From NCBI GenBank assembly GCA_913055205.1, contig CAJXJN010000008.1, positions 1 to 64,000 of the forward strand: a DNA stretch of 64,000 nucleotides, in the 5' to 3' direction. Below, one piece after another: positions 46,602 to 55,834 of the stretch; the stretch's first letter is position 1, and every line of letters starts with the position of its first letter. A program made the position numbers and the translations under genes. The notes under the pieces were generated by a model. The model ran no database searches. It saw only the letters and a program-made list of their open reading frames with translations, and was not told the origin of the DNA. Source of the DNA: an uncultured Sulfurovum sp. Lineage in GTDB: Bacteria > Campylobacterota > Campylobacteria > Campylobacterales > Sulfurovaceae.

Positions 46602-47366
46602 ATGAGTAAGAAGCTGCTTAAGTTGGTGGGCAAGACCAATGCCGAGTTCAGGCTCATAGGTGAGGGCGATAAAGTACTTGTAGGACTGAGTGGAGGAAAA
46701 GATTCACTGGCTTTGGTGCATGCACTTAAACACATACAGCGTCATGCCCCTTTTGAATTTGAGTTTGAAGCCTGTACCATTAAATATGGGATGCCGGATG
46801 AACATTATGAGTTCCTTTCCAAACATTGTGAAGAGTATGGCATTAAACATACCGTGTATGATACGAATATCTTTGAGATCTCACATGATACCATAAGAGA
46901 GAACTCCTCTTTTTGTTCCTATTTTTCACGTATGAGAAGAGGGGCCTTATATACTTTTGCCGAGCAGGGCGGATTTACCAAAGTTGCACTGGGACATCAC
47001 TTTGATGATACAGTAGAGAGTTTCTTTATGAATATGTTCTACAATGGAACCATGCGAGCTTTGGCACCTATCTACAAAACAGGCAGAGGGTTTCACCTTA
47101 TACGCCCGCTTATACAGGCAAGAGAGTCACAGCTGCGTGCCTTTGCCGAAGAGAACAACTTGCAAGTTATAGGGGATGAAGCATGCCCGGCTATGCTTAA
47201 AGATGTCAAAATGCCTCATGCAAGAGCCTCTACCAAAGAGTGGCTGGCAGGGCTTGAAAAAGAGAATAAAGATATTTTTAAAATGTTCAAAGCTTCATTC
47301 AAGCATATCCATGATGACACCTTTTTAGACCCAACACGCTGGAACAGGGATGATATAGAGAGATGA
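46602..47366 (+). CDS. ttcA: TtcA-family tRNA 2-thiolation enzyme
   Basis: TtcA thiolates C32 of some tRNAs using ATP and an Fe-S cluster. The PP-loop SGGKDSLALVHALK is at residues 30-43, and ALGHHFDDTVESFFMNMFYNGTMRAL is the conserved ATPase segment. The usual CxxC reads Cys105-Ser-Tyr-Phe108 here (FCSYFSRMRRG), so one cluster ligand is lost. A third Cys is at 195 (DEACPAM). ATG 46602 gives the family start SKKLLKLVGKTNAEFRLI; an in-frame ATG at 46554 overlaps mtnN and is possible. Confidence 0.85.
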   Translation: MSKKLLKLVGKTNAEFRLIGEGDKVLVGLSGGKDSLALVHALKHIQRHAPFEFEFEACTIKYGMPDEHYEFLSKHCEEYGIKHTVYDTNIFEISHDTIRENSSFCSYFSRMRRGALYTFAEQGGFTKVALGHHFDDTVESFFMNMFYNGTMRALAPIYKTGRGFHLIRPLIQARESQLRAFAEENNLQVIGDEACPAMLKDVKMPHARASTKEWLAGLEKENKDIFKMFKASFKHIHDDTFLDPTRWNRDDIER

Positions 47367-47471
47367 ATAATCTCTGGTAGGTCGGGATAGTGTTTTTACT
47401 TTTGTTTTAGATAGGGCTTTGGGCTAGGAAATCATAGCATGGGTGGTGAATTCTAAAGCAAAGGGTGTGAA

Positions 47472-47579
47472 ATGGAAACAATGGTTTCTGTTTTGGCACT
47501 TGTGGTATCTGTACTAAAGATCATTTTGATGTGGTTAAATTATAGAAGTTGTAAGAAAAGCCGAAAGAACACAGATTGA
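47472..47579 (+). CDS. 35-residue hydrophobic membrane peptide
   Basis: An ATG at 47472 with AAAGGG about 8 bases upstream encodes 35 residues. The first ~22 are almost entirely hydrophobic (METMVSVLALVVSVLKIILM), and the last 13 include two Arg and four Lys (NYRSCKKSRK). This is the layout of small single-pass peptides, among them type I toxins such as Ldr or Fst-like peptides. A perfect 16-bp hairpin starts 7 bases after the stop. It stands alone in a 475-base gap. A toxin role is only an inference from size, charge and isolation. Confidence 0.5.
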   Translation: METMVSVLALVVSVLKIILMWLNYRSCKKSRKNTD

Positions 47580-47586
47580 GAAATCT

Positions 47587-47624
47587 CACAAGGTTTAGAG
47601 AGTTGCACCTCTCTAAACCTTGTG
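47587..47624. terminator. Perfect 16-bp hairpin after the small membrane peptide
   Basis: CACAAGGTTTAGAGAG (47587-47602) and its exact complement (47609-47624) enclose the loop TTGCAC. No T-run follows on the plus strand. On the minus strand a TAAAAT box at 47645-47640 lies just upstream of the hairpin and could start an antisense RNA across the peptide gene. Confidence 0.6.
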
Positions 47625-47695
47625 TGTACCCTTTGCATAATTTTACAAAAATAAGCTTTAATGAAAATAAAACCTTTTATTCTTTCTTGCTCTTA

Positions 47696-47798
47696 GGAAG
47701 TGGAGACTTCAGTCCCGCTAAAAGTTCGAACTATTATCAAATTATGCAAAACTTCTTATCATTTATGATTGTGAAGTGGGACTGAAGTCTCCACTTCC
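47696..47798. repeat. REPIN-like repeat, copy 3 (core only)
   Basis: Two REP palindromes face each other: GGAAGTGGAGACTTCAGTCC at the left end and its complement at the right, separated by about 55 AT-rich bases. The 16-bp outer ends of copies 1 and 2 are missing. Its inner sequence (ATTATGCAAAACTT) is only loosely like theirs. It ends 14 bases before the TATAAT box of the next gene (47812-47817). Confidence 0.85.
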
Positions 47799-47841
47799 GA
47801 GAAAAAAATGGATATAATTCGCAAAACAAAAAGAGAAGCGT

Positions 47842-48795
47842 ATGAATAAATTTACAGTACAAACTGCAGGTCGCATAGACAAAATCCTAGCAACGGAACT
47901 AGATGTAAGCCGCAACCAGGTAGAGAAGCTTGTAAAAGACGGGCTGGTCTCTGTGAATGGTAAGACCATCACAAAAACCAGCTTCAAAGTAACAGAGGGT
48001 GATGAGGTCTCTTATGAGTTCAAAGAAGCAGAGAAACGTGAGCCTGTAGAGATAGACTTTGATGTGGAGATACTTTATGAAGATGAGTATCTCCTTGTTG
48101 TCAATAAACCTTCCGGTTTAGTGGTACATCCTGCACCTTCGGTCAAAGAGCCTACACTGGTGGACTGGTTGGTGAAAAAGGGTATCTCTCTTTCTACTGT
48201 TTCAGGTGAAGAGCGTCACGGTATCGTCCATCGCATAGACAAAGAGACTACTGGGGCATTGGTGATAGCCAAAGACAACAAAGTACATGAAGCTCTCAGC
48301 GAACAGCTGCAGGACAAGAGTATGGGACGCTACTACCTTGCACTTATAGACCACCCTTTAAAAGAGGATGTCATCGTAGATAAACCTATAGGGAGAAACC
48401 CTAAAAACAGGCTGAAGATGGATGTTGTAGCTCATGGCAAACCTGCCAAAACAGCCTTTAAAAAGCTTTTGACCTCTGCGTATGGTGTGGAGCTGATAGC
48501 AGCAAAACTCTTTACCGGGAGAACCCATCAGATACGTGTGCATTTGAACACTTTGGGACGTCATATTTTGGGTGATGATTTATATGGCTTTAAGAGCAAA
48601 AGAGATAAAATAGCACGAGTTAATCTGCATGCATATTTATTATATTTAATACACCCTATTACCGGTGAGAAAATGGAGTTTACCGCACCACTTTTTGATG
48701 ATATGAAACGGTATTTATCTAAATATTTTGATCAAGGTGAAATCGATGAGAAAATTAATCCTCTTACTCTGGGCACTCTTTTTACTAACTTTTAA
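47842..48795 (+). CDS. rluD: RluA/RluD-family pseudouridine synthase
   Basis: This enzyme isomerises uridines in 23S rRNA or tRNA. The N-terminal S4 domain reads RIDKILATELDVSRNQVEKLVKDGLVSVNGK. The catalytic domain has VVNKPSGLVVHPAP, the catalytic Asp in HGIVHRIDKETTGALVIAKD, and LFTGRTHQIRVHLNTLGRHILGDDLYG. The length of 317 residues is RluD-like; the exact target uridines cannot be told. Its last 50 bases overlap the next gene. Confidence 0.92.
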   Translation: MNKFTVQTAGRIDKILATELDVSRNQVEKLVKDGLVSVNGKTITKTSFKVTEGDEVSYEFKEAEKREPVEIDFDVEILYEDEYLLVVNKPSGLVVHPAPSVKEPTLVDWLVKKGISLSTVSGEERHGIVHRIDKETTGALVIAKDNKVHEALSEQLQDKSMGRYYLALIDHPLKEDVIVDKPIGRNPKNRLKMDVVAHGKPAKTAFKKLLTSAYGVELIAAKLFTGRTHQIRVHLNTLGRHILGDDLYGFKSKRDKIARVNLHAYLLYLIHPITGEKMEFTAPLFDDMKRYLSKYFDQGEIDEKINPLTLGTLFTNF

Positions 48796-49420
48796 TGGAT
48801 GTGGTGGTATTAAAGGGCTTTTTGTTTATAAAACAGATCCAACACTAAAGACTATTACTCAAGTAAGAGCACTGCCAATGATGAGCTCTGTAGGTTTTGA
48901 GTGGAAAAAGATAGAAGATAATCGTGTACATGGCATTAATATATATAGAGGTTCTCCTCATGATAGATTCGGTACAGATCAAGGGTTTAAACGTATTGGT
49001 TCCATAGGTAACCGTTATGGAACACATTTTGTCGATACGCATGTCAAACCAAATACTACGTATCTCTATACCTTTACGACTTTTTCTTTCGGAAAAGAGT
49101 CTAAACATGGTGCAGTGATAAAAGTAAAAACACGTCCGACTTTTGATGCTGTCTCTTTTTTGCAAGCGTATAAAGTAGCACCCGGTGTAGTGAAACTCTT
49201 GTGGAAACCCCACCCAAGCGAAAGGATCAATGCTTATATCATTGAAAGATCTGTCAATGGCGGTGAATGGAAATATATGGCTCAGGCAGAGGGCCAGTTG
49301 ATGGCTGAGTACATTGATACTTTCGTAAGAGCAGGGAATACCTATGCTTATCGTATCATTGCAAAAAGCTATGACGGTATCAGAGCCAAAGCAAGTCAAG
49401 TTACATATATATCATTATAA
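48746..49420 (+). CDS. Fibronectin type III lipoprotein
   Basis: The ATG at 48746 starts a 224-residue protein with a lipoprotein signal (LILLLWALFLLTFNGC). Two fibronectin type III-like repeats follow. The first runs from ITQVRALPMMSSVGFEWKKIEDNRVHGINIYRG to TTYLYTFTTFSFGKES. The second runs from VSFLQAYKVAPGVVKLLWKPHPSERINAYIIERSVN to NTYAYRIIAKSYDG. The 50-base overlap with rluD suggests co-expression. The role is unknown; it is probably periplasmic or on the cell surface. Confidence 0.8.
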   Translation: MRKLILLLWALFLLTFNGCGGIKGLFVYKTDPTLKTITQVRALPMMSSVGFEWKKIEDNRVHGINIYRGSPHDRFGTDQGFKRIGSIGNRYGTHFVDTHVKPNTTYLYTFTTFSFGKESKHGAVIKVKTRPTFDAVSFLQAYKVAPGVVKLLWKPHPSERINAYIIERSVNGGEWKYMAQAEGQLMAEYIDTFVRAGNTYAYRIIAKSYDGIRAKASQVTYISL

Positions 49421-49432
49421 AGAGGATAGTCA

Positions 49433-50602
49433 ATGCCACATTTAAAAGTTACCCCCTTTGATACTTCTGCCATAGAACAACAACTTCCAGCAAGTAAAAT
49501 ACTTACCTTTCGTGCAACAGCTTTGAAAGGAGATGATGAACTTTTGGGTGTTGAGCATGGCGGTGAAGAGTTCCTGCTTCAGATCAAACCGGATGAAAAA
49601 GCAACACTGATCAAATATGATAAAGTTACAAGACCGCTTAAAGTGAATCTTCTCAAAGAAGCATTGGATAAAGTTTCCAAAGAATTAGATCTTGAGATAC
49701 AAAGTTCCAATATTGCACTGTCCAATACAAAACCTGCACTCTCATCAGAATATTTTAAAAAGATAGAAGATTTTGAAAACATGACATATCCCAAAGAGAA
49801 GATATCTGTCGAGGTAGGTTTTGGTTCAGGGCGGCACTTGCTTCATCAGGCACAGAAAAATCCGGATACACTTTTTATAGGTTTGGAGATACATACACCT
49901 TCTGCCCAACAAGTGCTCAGGCAGATAGAATTGCTGGGACTTGATAATATTTGGGTAGTGAACTATGATGCAAGACTTTTTTTGGAGATGTTGCCTTCAA
50001 ATTCCTGTGAGCAGATATTCGTACACTTTCCTGTCCCTTGGGATAAAAAACCTCATAGACGGGTTATCAGTCCAAGTTTTCTTGATGAGTCAATGCGTGT
50101 GCTTAGAAAGGGTGGCCGTTTGGAATTGCGTACAGACAGTGATAAGTACTTTTGGTATGCCTTGGAGACTTTCTTTGCCGTACCAAAAGTAGAGGTGGAA
50201 GTACGTAAGAATGAAGCTTTGGAGGTCACCAGTAAGTATGAGGCAAGATGGAGAAGACAAGAGAAAGATATCTATGATGTTTATGTGAAATGTAGAAAAA
50301 ATTCTGAACCTAAGGAATTGCATATAGATTTTAACTTTAATATTGTAAAGTATAAAAAAGGTTTAGAGAAGAAGTTGCCTCAAAAAGCAATGGTCCTGGA
50401 TGGATACTTTGTACACTTTGAACGTATCTACAAAATCGGGGAAGAAAAACTTCTTATTAAGTGTGCATTTGGAAGTTTTGACAGACCCGAACATAAATAT
50501 ATTTTATTAGAAGAAAACAGCTGCAGGTACTTTGTCTCACCGCCAGTGAAGACAACAGTCAACTATGAAGCACATAAAAAAATAGTGGAACTTCTCCATT
50601 AA
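49433..50602 (+). CDS. trmB: tRNA (guanine-N7-)-methyltransferase, long form
   Basis: TrmB methylates G46 of tRNA with SAM. The methyltransferase core has ISVEVGFGSGRHLLHQA, FIGLEIHTPSAQQVLRQ, the conserved IFVHFPVPWDKKPHRRVISPSFLDE, and GGRLELRTDSDKYF. The 389-residue length is due to an N-terminal domain of about 125 residues and a C-terminal extension of about 100. This is the form found in Campylobacter and Helicobacter. Confidence 0.93.
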   Translation: MPHLKVTPFDTSAIEQQLPASKILTFRATALKGDDELLGVEHGGEEFLLQIKPDEKATLIKYDKVTRPLKVNLLKEALDKVSKELDLEIQSSNIALSNTKPALSSEYFKKIEDFENMTYPKEKISVEVGFGSGRHLLHQAQKNPDTLFIGLEIHTPSAQQVLRQIELLGLDNIWVVNYDARLFLEMLPSNSCEQIFVHFPVPWDKKPHRRVISPSFLDESMRVLRKGGRLELRTDSDKYFWYALETFFAVPKVEVEVRKNEALEVTSKYEARWRRQEKDIYDVYVKCRKNSEPKELHIDFNFNIVKYKKGLEKKLPQKAMVLDGYFVHFERIYKIGEEKLLIKCAFGSFDRPEHKYILLEENSCRYFVSPPVKTTVNYEAHKKIVELLH

Positions 50603-50613
50603 AGGGAATATCG

Positions 50614-51288
50614 ATGTCTAATGTAATTACCGCTTCACATCTTACACTTGCGTATGACAATGGTGCAAAAGAGATCATCAAAGATGCAAGTTTCAGTATC
50701 AAAAAAGGGGAGTTCGTTTTTATCACAGGACCTAGCGGTTCTGGTAAATCGACACTCCTTAAAGCACTTTTCGGGCAGCTCAAGCCTACAGGAGGGAATC
50801 TTATAGTAGGTGGATTGGATTTAGCCAATATTCGTCAAAGTAAACTTCAAGAACTTAGAACACATATGGGGATTATTTTTCAAGATTATAAACTTGTGAA
50901 TGAATGGACAGTAGCCAAAAATGTTGTTTTGCCTTTAATGATAGCAGGGTATTCTGTAGATGTACAAAATACACAGGCTCATAGACTTCTTAAGCATGTC
51001 AAGCTTGCTGAACATGCTGATAAATTCCCGCTTGAATTAAGTGGTGGGGAGCAACAGCGTGTAGGTGTAGCAAGAGCGTTAGCCAAAAATCCGGTAGTAA
51101 TACTGGCAGATGAGCCTACCGGTAACCTGGATGACTACTCATCAAACGTGATCTGGGATTTGATGGAAAATGCATGTCAACAACTAGAGACAACGGTTCT
51201 GGTAGTGACACATAAAATTCCAACAATCTTCTCTCTGCCGTATAGACATTTCATTATAGAGAGTAAGGGTGTATATGAAGTTCATTAA
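50614..51288 (+). CDS. ftsE: Cell division ATP-binding protein FtsE
   Basis: FtsE is the ATPase of the FtsEX divisome complex, which regulates murein hydrolysis. Walker [17 protein letters not shown], signature [15 protein letters not shown], Walker [13 protein letters not shown] and the H-loop VVTHK are all present. The length is 224 residues. It overlaps ftsX. Confidence 0.93.
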   Translation: MSNVITASHLTLAYDNGAKEIIKDASFSIKKGEFVFITGPSGSGKSTLLKALFGQLKPTGGNLIVGGLDLANIRQSKLQELRTHMGIIFQDYKLVNEWTVAKNVVLPLMIAGYSVDVQNTQAHRLLKHVKLAEHADKFPLELSGGEQQRVGVARALAKNPVVILADEPTGNLDDYSSNVIWDLMENACQQLETTVLVVTHKIPTIFSLPYRHFIIESKGVYEVH

Positions 51289-52090
51289 AAACCATCTTAT
51301 GTTTATTCTTCCGCTTATGGCGATACTTTTAGGTGTAGAGTTCTACCTTGTATTTGACAGGACCACGGATTCTTATGAAAAAGGTCTTAAAGAGGGATAT
51401 TCTATGCTTGTGGTTACTAAAAAACCTATGGAACTTTCAGCATTTAAAGCACTCAATAAACATATCAGTACAAGTCAAAAGATACAAAGAGAGAATATTG
51501 TTTCAGAGATAGCTAAAGGAATGAGTCAAAGCAGTAGTAAAGAAATACTTTCTTCATTACCTTACTTTTATAACGTGGGATTGGACTCCTACTTGCATAC
51601 CTCTGCCTTGGAAAAGATCAAAACAGATCTTGAGATGGATTCAAATATCAAAAAAGTAGAAACCTTTGGCAGCAGCTATAGTTCATCGTACAGACTTTTC
51701 TCTTTTATCAAGTTTACTTTAAAATTGTTTATCGGCTTTATAGCGGTAGTCAGTCTTTTTCTCATCATTAAGCAGATGGAGATATGGAAATATACACATA
51801 GAGAGCGTATGCAAGTCATGGAGATATTTGGTGCTCCATTGATATTAAGATCGGGTGTACTTTTTAAAGCGGCGATAGTGGATGCCTTTTTTGCAACTAT
51901 TTTAACCAGTGTGGTTTTTCTATATGTGAAATTTCAATGGGCAGCCAATAGTGGTATAGATATTATGATGCAAAATCAAGAAGCGCTTTTCAGACTTACC
52001 GATATAGCTATTCTTTTAGGCTCTGCATTACTTATTGTGATCATTTCAGTATATACTGTTGTGTTTTCAAACAAGGGAGTTCAGGAGTGA
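51275..52090 (+). CDS. ftsX: Cell division protein FtsX
   Basis: This is the membrane partner of FtsE. An N-terminal helix (LMFILPLMAILLGVEFYLVF) is followed by a periplasmic domain of about 120 residues. Three more helices follow (FTLKLFIGFIAVVSLFLII, AAIVDAFFATILTSVVFLYV, IAILLGSALLIVIISVYTVV), with the conserved MQVMEIFGAP between. ATG 51275 is used; a GTG two codons earlier is possible. Its stop overlaps the next gene. Confidence 0.9.
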   Translation: MKFIKNHLMFILPLMAILLGVEFYLVFDRTTDSYEKGLKEGYSMLVVTKKPMELSAFKALNKHISTSQKIQRENIVSEIAKGMSQSSSKEILSSLPYFYNVGLDSYLHTSALEKIKTDLEMDSNIKKVETFGSSYSSSYRLFSFIKFTLKLFIGFIAVVSLFLIIKQMEIWKYTHRERMQVMEIFGAPLILRSGVLFKAAIVDAFFATILTSVVFLYVKFQWAANSGIDIMMQNQEALFRLTDIAILLGSALLIVIISVYTVVFSNKGVQE

Positions 52091-53466
52091 AATCCTTCAT
52101 CTTATACTGTTTTGTAGTGATAGGTTTACTCCAAGGTGCCTCAACGACATCCAAGATAAAAAATTCCAAAAAAGATCTTTCTGCCACAACTTCTGCAAAA
52201 AAACATGCAAGCAGAAGGCTAAGTAAGATAGCAAAAGATATTCAGGCGGCAGAAAAAGATATTGCCTATCTTGAGAAAAAGATAGATGAACTGGGCCGTG
52301 ATCAGAATAAAACAGAAGAAGAGTACAAAGCACTTAAGAGAGAATTGAAAAAATCAAAAGAGGATTTTATAAAAACAAGTAAAGCATTAGAGCAGAAGCA
52401 TAAAGCATTCATCTCTTTGCTTTCTGAGCAGTTTTCTGTTGTTTTTGCTATGGAACAAGCCCATGAACCAACACGAAAATCCATTATGTCTCAAGAAGTC
52501 TACAAAGCATATAAGAAACATAATGCAAAAGTATTGGCAGCATTAAGATCAGAGATTTCAGCATTGAAAAAACGTAAAAAAAATAAACTCTATCTGCGTA
52601 ATAAAACCCAAAATGAGATCAAGAGGATCATAAAAAAAAGAGAAGTATATGCAGCAAAAAAATTAGCAAAAAAGAAATTGCTGAAAAAACTTGCCGAAGA
52701 TGAAGAAAAGTATAATGCCAAGTTGGTAAAAATTGTAGATAAACAGAACTCACTTCGTGCTACTCTGGCTAAACTGAATATTTTGCGTGCACAGGAAGTG
52801 GAAGAAGCTCGTAAACGTGCAGCGGCAAGAAAAGAGGCAATGCGTCTTGAAAAAGAACGAAAGAGACGTATTCGGAGGGAAAAGGCTTTGGCACGTGCAA
52901 AAGCTAAAAAAGCCAAAGAGGCGCTTAGGTTGGCAAAAACCAAAGAAGCAAAAAAAGCAGCCAGACTGGCAGCAAAAAAAGCAGAAGAAGAAGTTAAACA
53001 AGTACAAAAAAGAGCATATAGAGAGAGTGAAAAAGTAAGAAAAATAAACTCTTCATACCAAAAATCAAAAGTCTATGCCTACAAAGGCGGGAAAACTATT
53101 TCGCCTATCCCCGGTGCACGGCTCATAAAAAAGTTTGGTACCTATATGGATCCTATTTATAAGATTAAGATCTTTAATGAGTCTATTACACTGAAAGCAC
53201 CCTCACGTAATGCAAAAGTACAAAATATTCTCAATGGCAAGGTAGTTTTTGCAGGGAAAAGCAGTATGTTGGGTAAGGTTGTTGTAGTCGCACACAGTGG
53301 TAAGATCCATACAGTATATGCAGGGCTTTCCAAAATTGCACCCAATATAAGAACAGGTCGTAAGATAAAAAAAGGGTATGTGATAGGAAAAGTAAGCAGT
53401 AAATTAATGTTCCAGGCTACAAAAAACTCAAAACATATCAATCCGTTGAAATTGATACGAATTTAA
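52087..53466 (+). CDS. envC: EnvC-like murein hydrolase activator with degenerate LytM domain
   Basis: A signal peptide (FILYCFVVIGLLQGAS) is followed by a very long Lys/Arg/Ala/Glu-rich coiled coil (residues ~20-320). A C-terminal LytM/M23-fold domain follows (ISPIPGARLIKKFGTY ... GKVVFAGKSSMLGKVVVVAHSGKIHTVYAGLS). The first metal motif HxxxD is lost (FNESITL), and the last HxH-type motif is LMFQ. It is therefore probably not a peptidase but an activator, as E. coli EnvC activates AmiA/AmiB under FtsEX control. Two amidases occur at 60316-62305. Confidence 0.87.
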   Translation: MKSFILYCFVVIGLLQGASTTSKIKNSKKDLSATTSAKKHASRRLSKIAKDIQAAEKDIAYLEKKIDELGRDQNKTEEEYKALKRELKKSKEDFIKTSKALEQKHKAFISLLSEQFSVVFAMEQAHEPTRKSIMSQEVYKAYKKHNAKVLAALRSEISALKKRKKNKLYLRNKTQNEIKRIIKKREVYAAKKLAKKKLLKKLAEDEEKYNAKLVKIVDKQNSLRATLAKLNILRAQEVEEARKRAAARKEAMRLEKERKRRIRREKALARAKAKKAKEALRLAKTKEAKKAARLAAKKAEEEVKQVQKRAYRESEKVRKINSSYQKSKVYAYKGGKTISPIPGARLIKKFGTYMDPIYKIKIFNESITLKAPSRNAKVQNILNGKVVFAGKSSMLGKVVVVAHSGKIHTVYAGLSKIAPNIRTGRKIKKGYVIGKVSSKLMFQATKNSKHINPLKLIRI

Positions 53467-53564
53467 ACTTTAGGGGCAAACTTTAGAACTTTTAGGTGGT
53501 GACTATCCCCTTTTCTTTTAAATCACTTCTTCTTTAGAAGTTTCGCAGGAGGAGAAAACATATC

Positions 53565-54635
53565 TTAAGGAAGTGCTTCCTGGGTATAAGCAATGGCTGC
53601 TTCTTCTGACTTATATGGTTTTAATGTTTTATTTGCACGTATATCTTCTACCCAATTTGGGTTTAATAATAAAGATTTGGCACTGAGTATTATATCTGCA
53701 TCCTCTAATGCCTTTTTGGCACTCTCATGATCATATATACTTCCGCATATCATGATGGGAAGTTCTGTAGCTTCCCGAGTCAACTGTGCCATATTTTTAT
53801 CGGTGCCAAAAGCCTTTTTGTCATATGCATAAGTAGAGACTGAAATAGCATCAATAGGTTCATTTGATAAGTATTTGATTATATTCTGGTATTCTTCTTT
53901 TGAACCCAAAAGTGAGATTTTCATGTCGGCAACACCCCAATCAGAAATCCTGAACGTCAACAGCCGATCATCGGGAATTACCTTCTTTACAGCGTGAATA
54001 ACTTCATGAGCAAAGCGGTAACGATTCTCTATGGAATTACCGTAGATATCGGTACGTTGATTGGAATAGGGTGATAAAAACTGACTGATAAGGTAGCCAT
54101 GTGCACCATGAATCTCAACTCCATCAAAACCTGCTTCAATCGCACCTTTGGCAGTTTCTACGAATCCTGTGATGACATGGTCGATATCAAACTGGCTCAT
54201 GGCCTTTGGCACAGGGTAGAGGAAACCTGTCATGGCATTTTTATCCTTTACTGTAATTGGGCTGGGTGCTATAGTCCTGTTTGCAGGATTTACTTCGGGC
54301 CATGCTATACGTCCACAGTGAAATATTTGCATAATAGCTATAGCTCCTTCTTTCTGGATCTCCTGGACAACGGGTTTCCATGCATCTATTTGTGCCTGGT
54401 TCAATATTCTTGCTTGTCCCGGATAGCCTTGAGCACTTTCATAGTCAGTAACAATTGCTTCAGTATAGATGATAGAGACCTCATTTTTTGCCCGTAGAAC
54501 AAGGAAATCGAACACATCCTGCCGAGGTATGGAACTATCCGATGATGACATTCTTGTCATGGGTGTCAAACCAATACGGTTTTTCAGTTTGAAACCTTTT
54601 AGATTAAAAGGGGTAAAGAGTTTTTTGCTTTTCAT
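53565..54635 (-). CDS. Old Yellow Enzyme family NADH:flavin oxidoreductase
   Basis: This FMN enzyme reduces activated C=C bonds or nitro compounds. KLFTPFNLKGFKLKNRIGLTPMTRMSS, MQIFHCGRIAWPEVN, the substrate-binding GFDGVEIHGAHGYLISQFLSPYSNQRTDIYGNSIENRYRF and ICGSIYDHESAKKALED are characteristic. The length is 356 residues. It has an excellent AAGGAGG ribosome site and stands alone, convergent with envC and divergent from pyrH. Likely detoxification; physiological substrate unknown. Confidence 0.92.
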   Translation of the reverse strand: MKSKKLFTPFNLKGFKLKNRIGLTPMTRMSSSDSSIPRQDVFDFLVLRAKNEVSIIYTEAIVTDYESAQGYPGQARILNQAQIDAWKPVVQEIQKEGAIAIMQIFHCGRIAWPEVNPANRTIAPSPITVKDKNAMTGFLYPVPKAMSQFDIDHVITGFVETAKGAIEAGFDGVEIHGAHGYLISQFLSPYSNQRTDIYGNSIENRYRFAHEVIHAVKKVIPDDRLLTFRISDWGVADMKISLLGSKEEYQNIIKYLSNEPIDAISVSTYAYDKKAFGTDKNMAQLTREATELPIMICGSIYDHESAKKALEDADIILSAKSLLLNPNWVEDIRANKTLKPYKSEEAAIAYTQEALP

Positions 54636-54819
54636 AATTAACCTCCTTAGGGATAGGTATAATTTATTATATATAGTTTTTATTTAAAATAATATATGAT
54701 TATGTGTGACAGTGAATAGCTGGCTGAAATGAAGATAAAGATCTAATTTTAGCTTTTTCACATGAGAAGAAACAGAACAATAAAACAAGAAGTAATCTGT
54801 AGACAAGTAACTGGTTTAA

Positions 54820-55581
<762 letters not shown>

Positions 55582-55621
55582 ATACAATAATTAAAATAAC
55601 TATATTGATTAAGGAATAAAT

Positions 55622-55828
55622 ATGAGAACAGAACAATTCGCTGCAAAAGCACTTGAAAAAGTAGATTTCGATAAATACCTTTTAGCAAATGCTGTAGGTA
55701 AAAGAGCTGAAGCGATTGCAAATGGTGAAGAACCATTGTTGGATATAGATACGGCAGAGATGAAATATACCGATATTGCACTTCAAGAGATCGCTGAAGG
55801 TAAAATTATTGTAAGCCTAGAAGGCTAA
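55622..55828 (+). CDS. rpoZ: RNA polymerase omega subunit
   Basis: Omega helps assemble RNA polymerase and is part of a ppGpp site in some bacteria. The 68-residue protein begins MRTEQFAAKALEKVDFDKYLLANAVGKRAEAIANGEEP, typical of Campylobacterota RpoZ, and ends in the conserved ALQEIAEGKIIV. spoT follows after six bases. Confidence 0.93.
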   Translation: MRTEQFAAKALEKVDFDKYLLANAVGKRAEAIANGEEPLLDIDTAEMKYTDIALQEIAEGKIIVSLEG

Positions 55829-55834
55829 AACATC

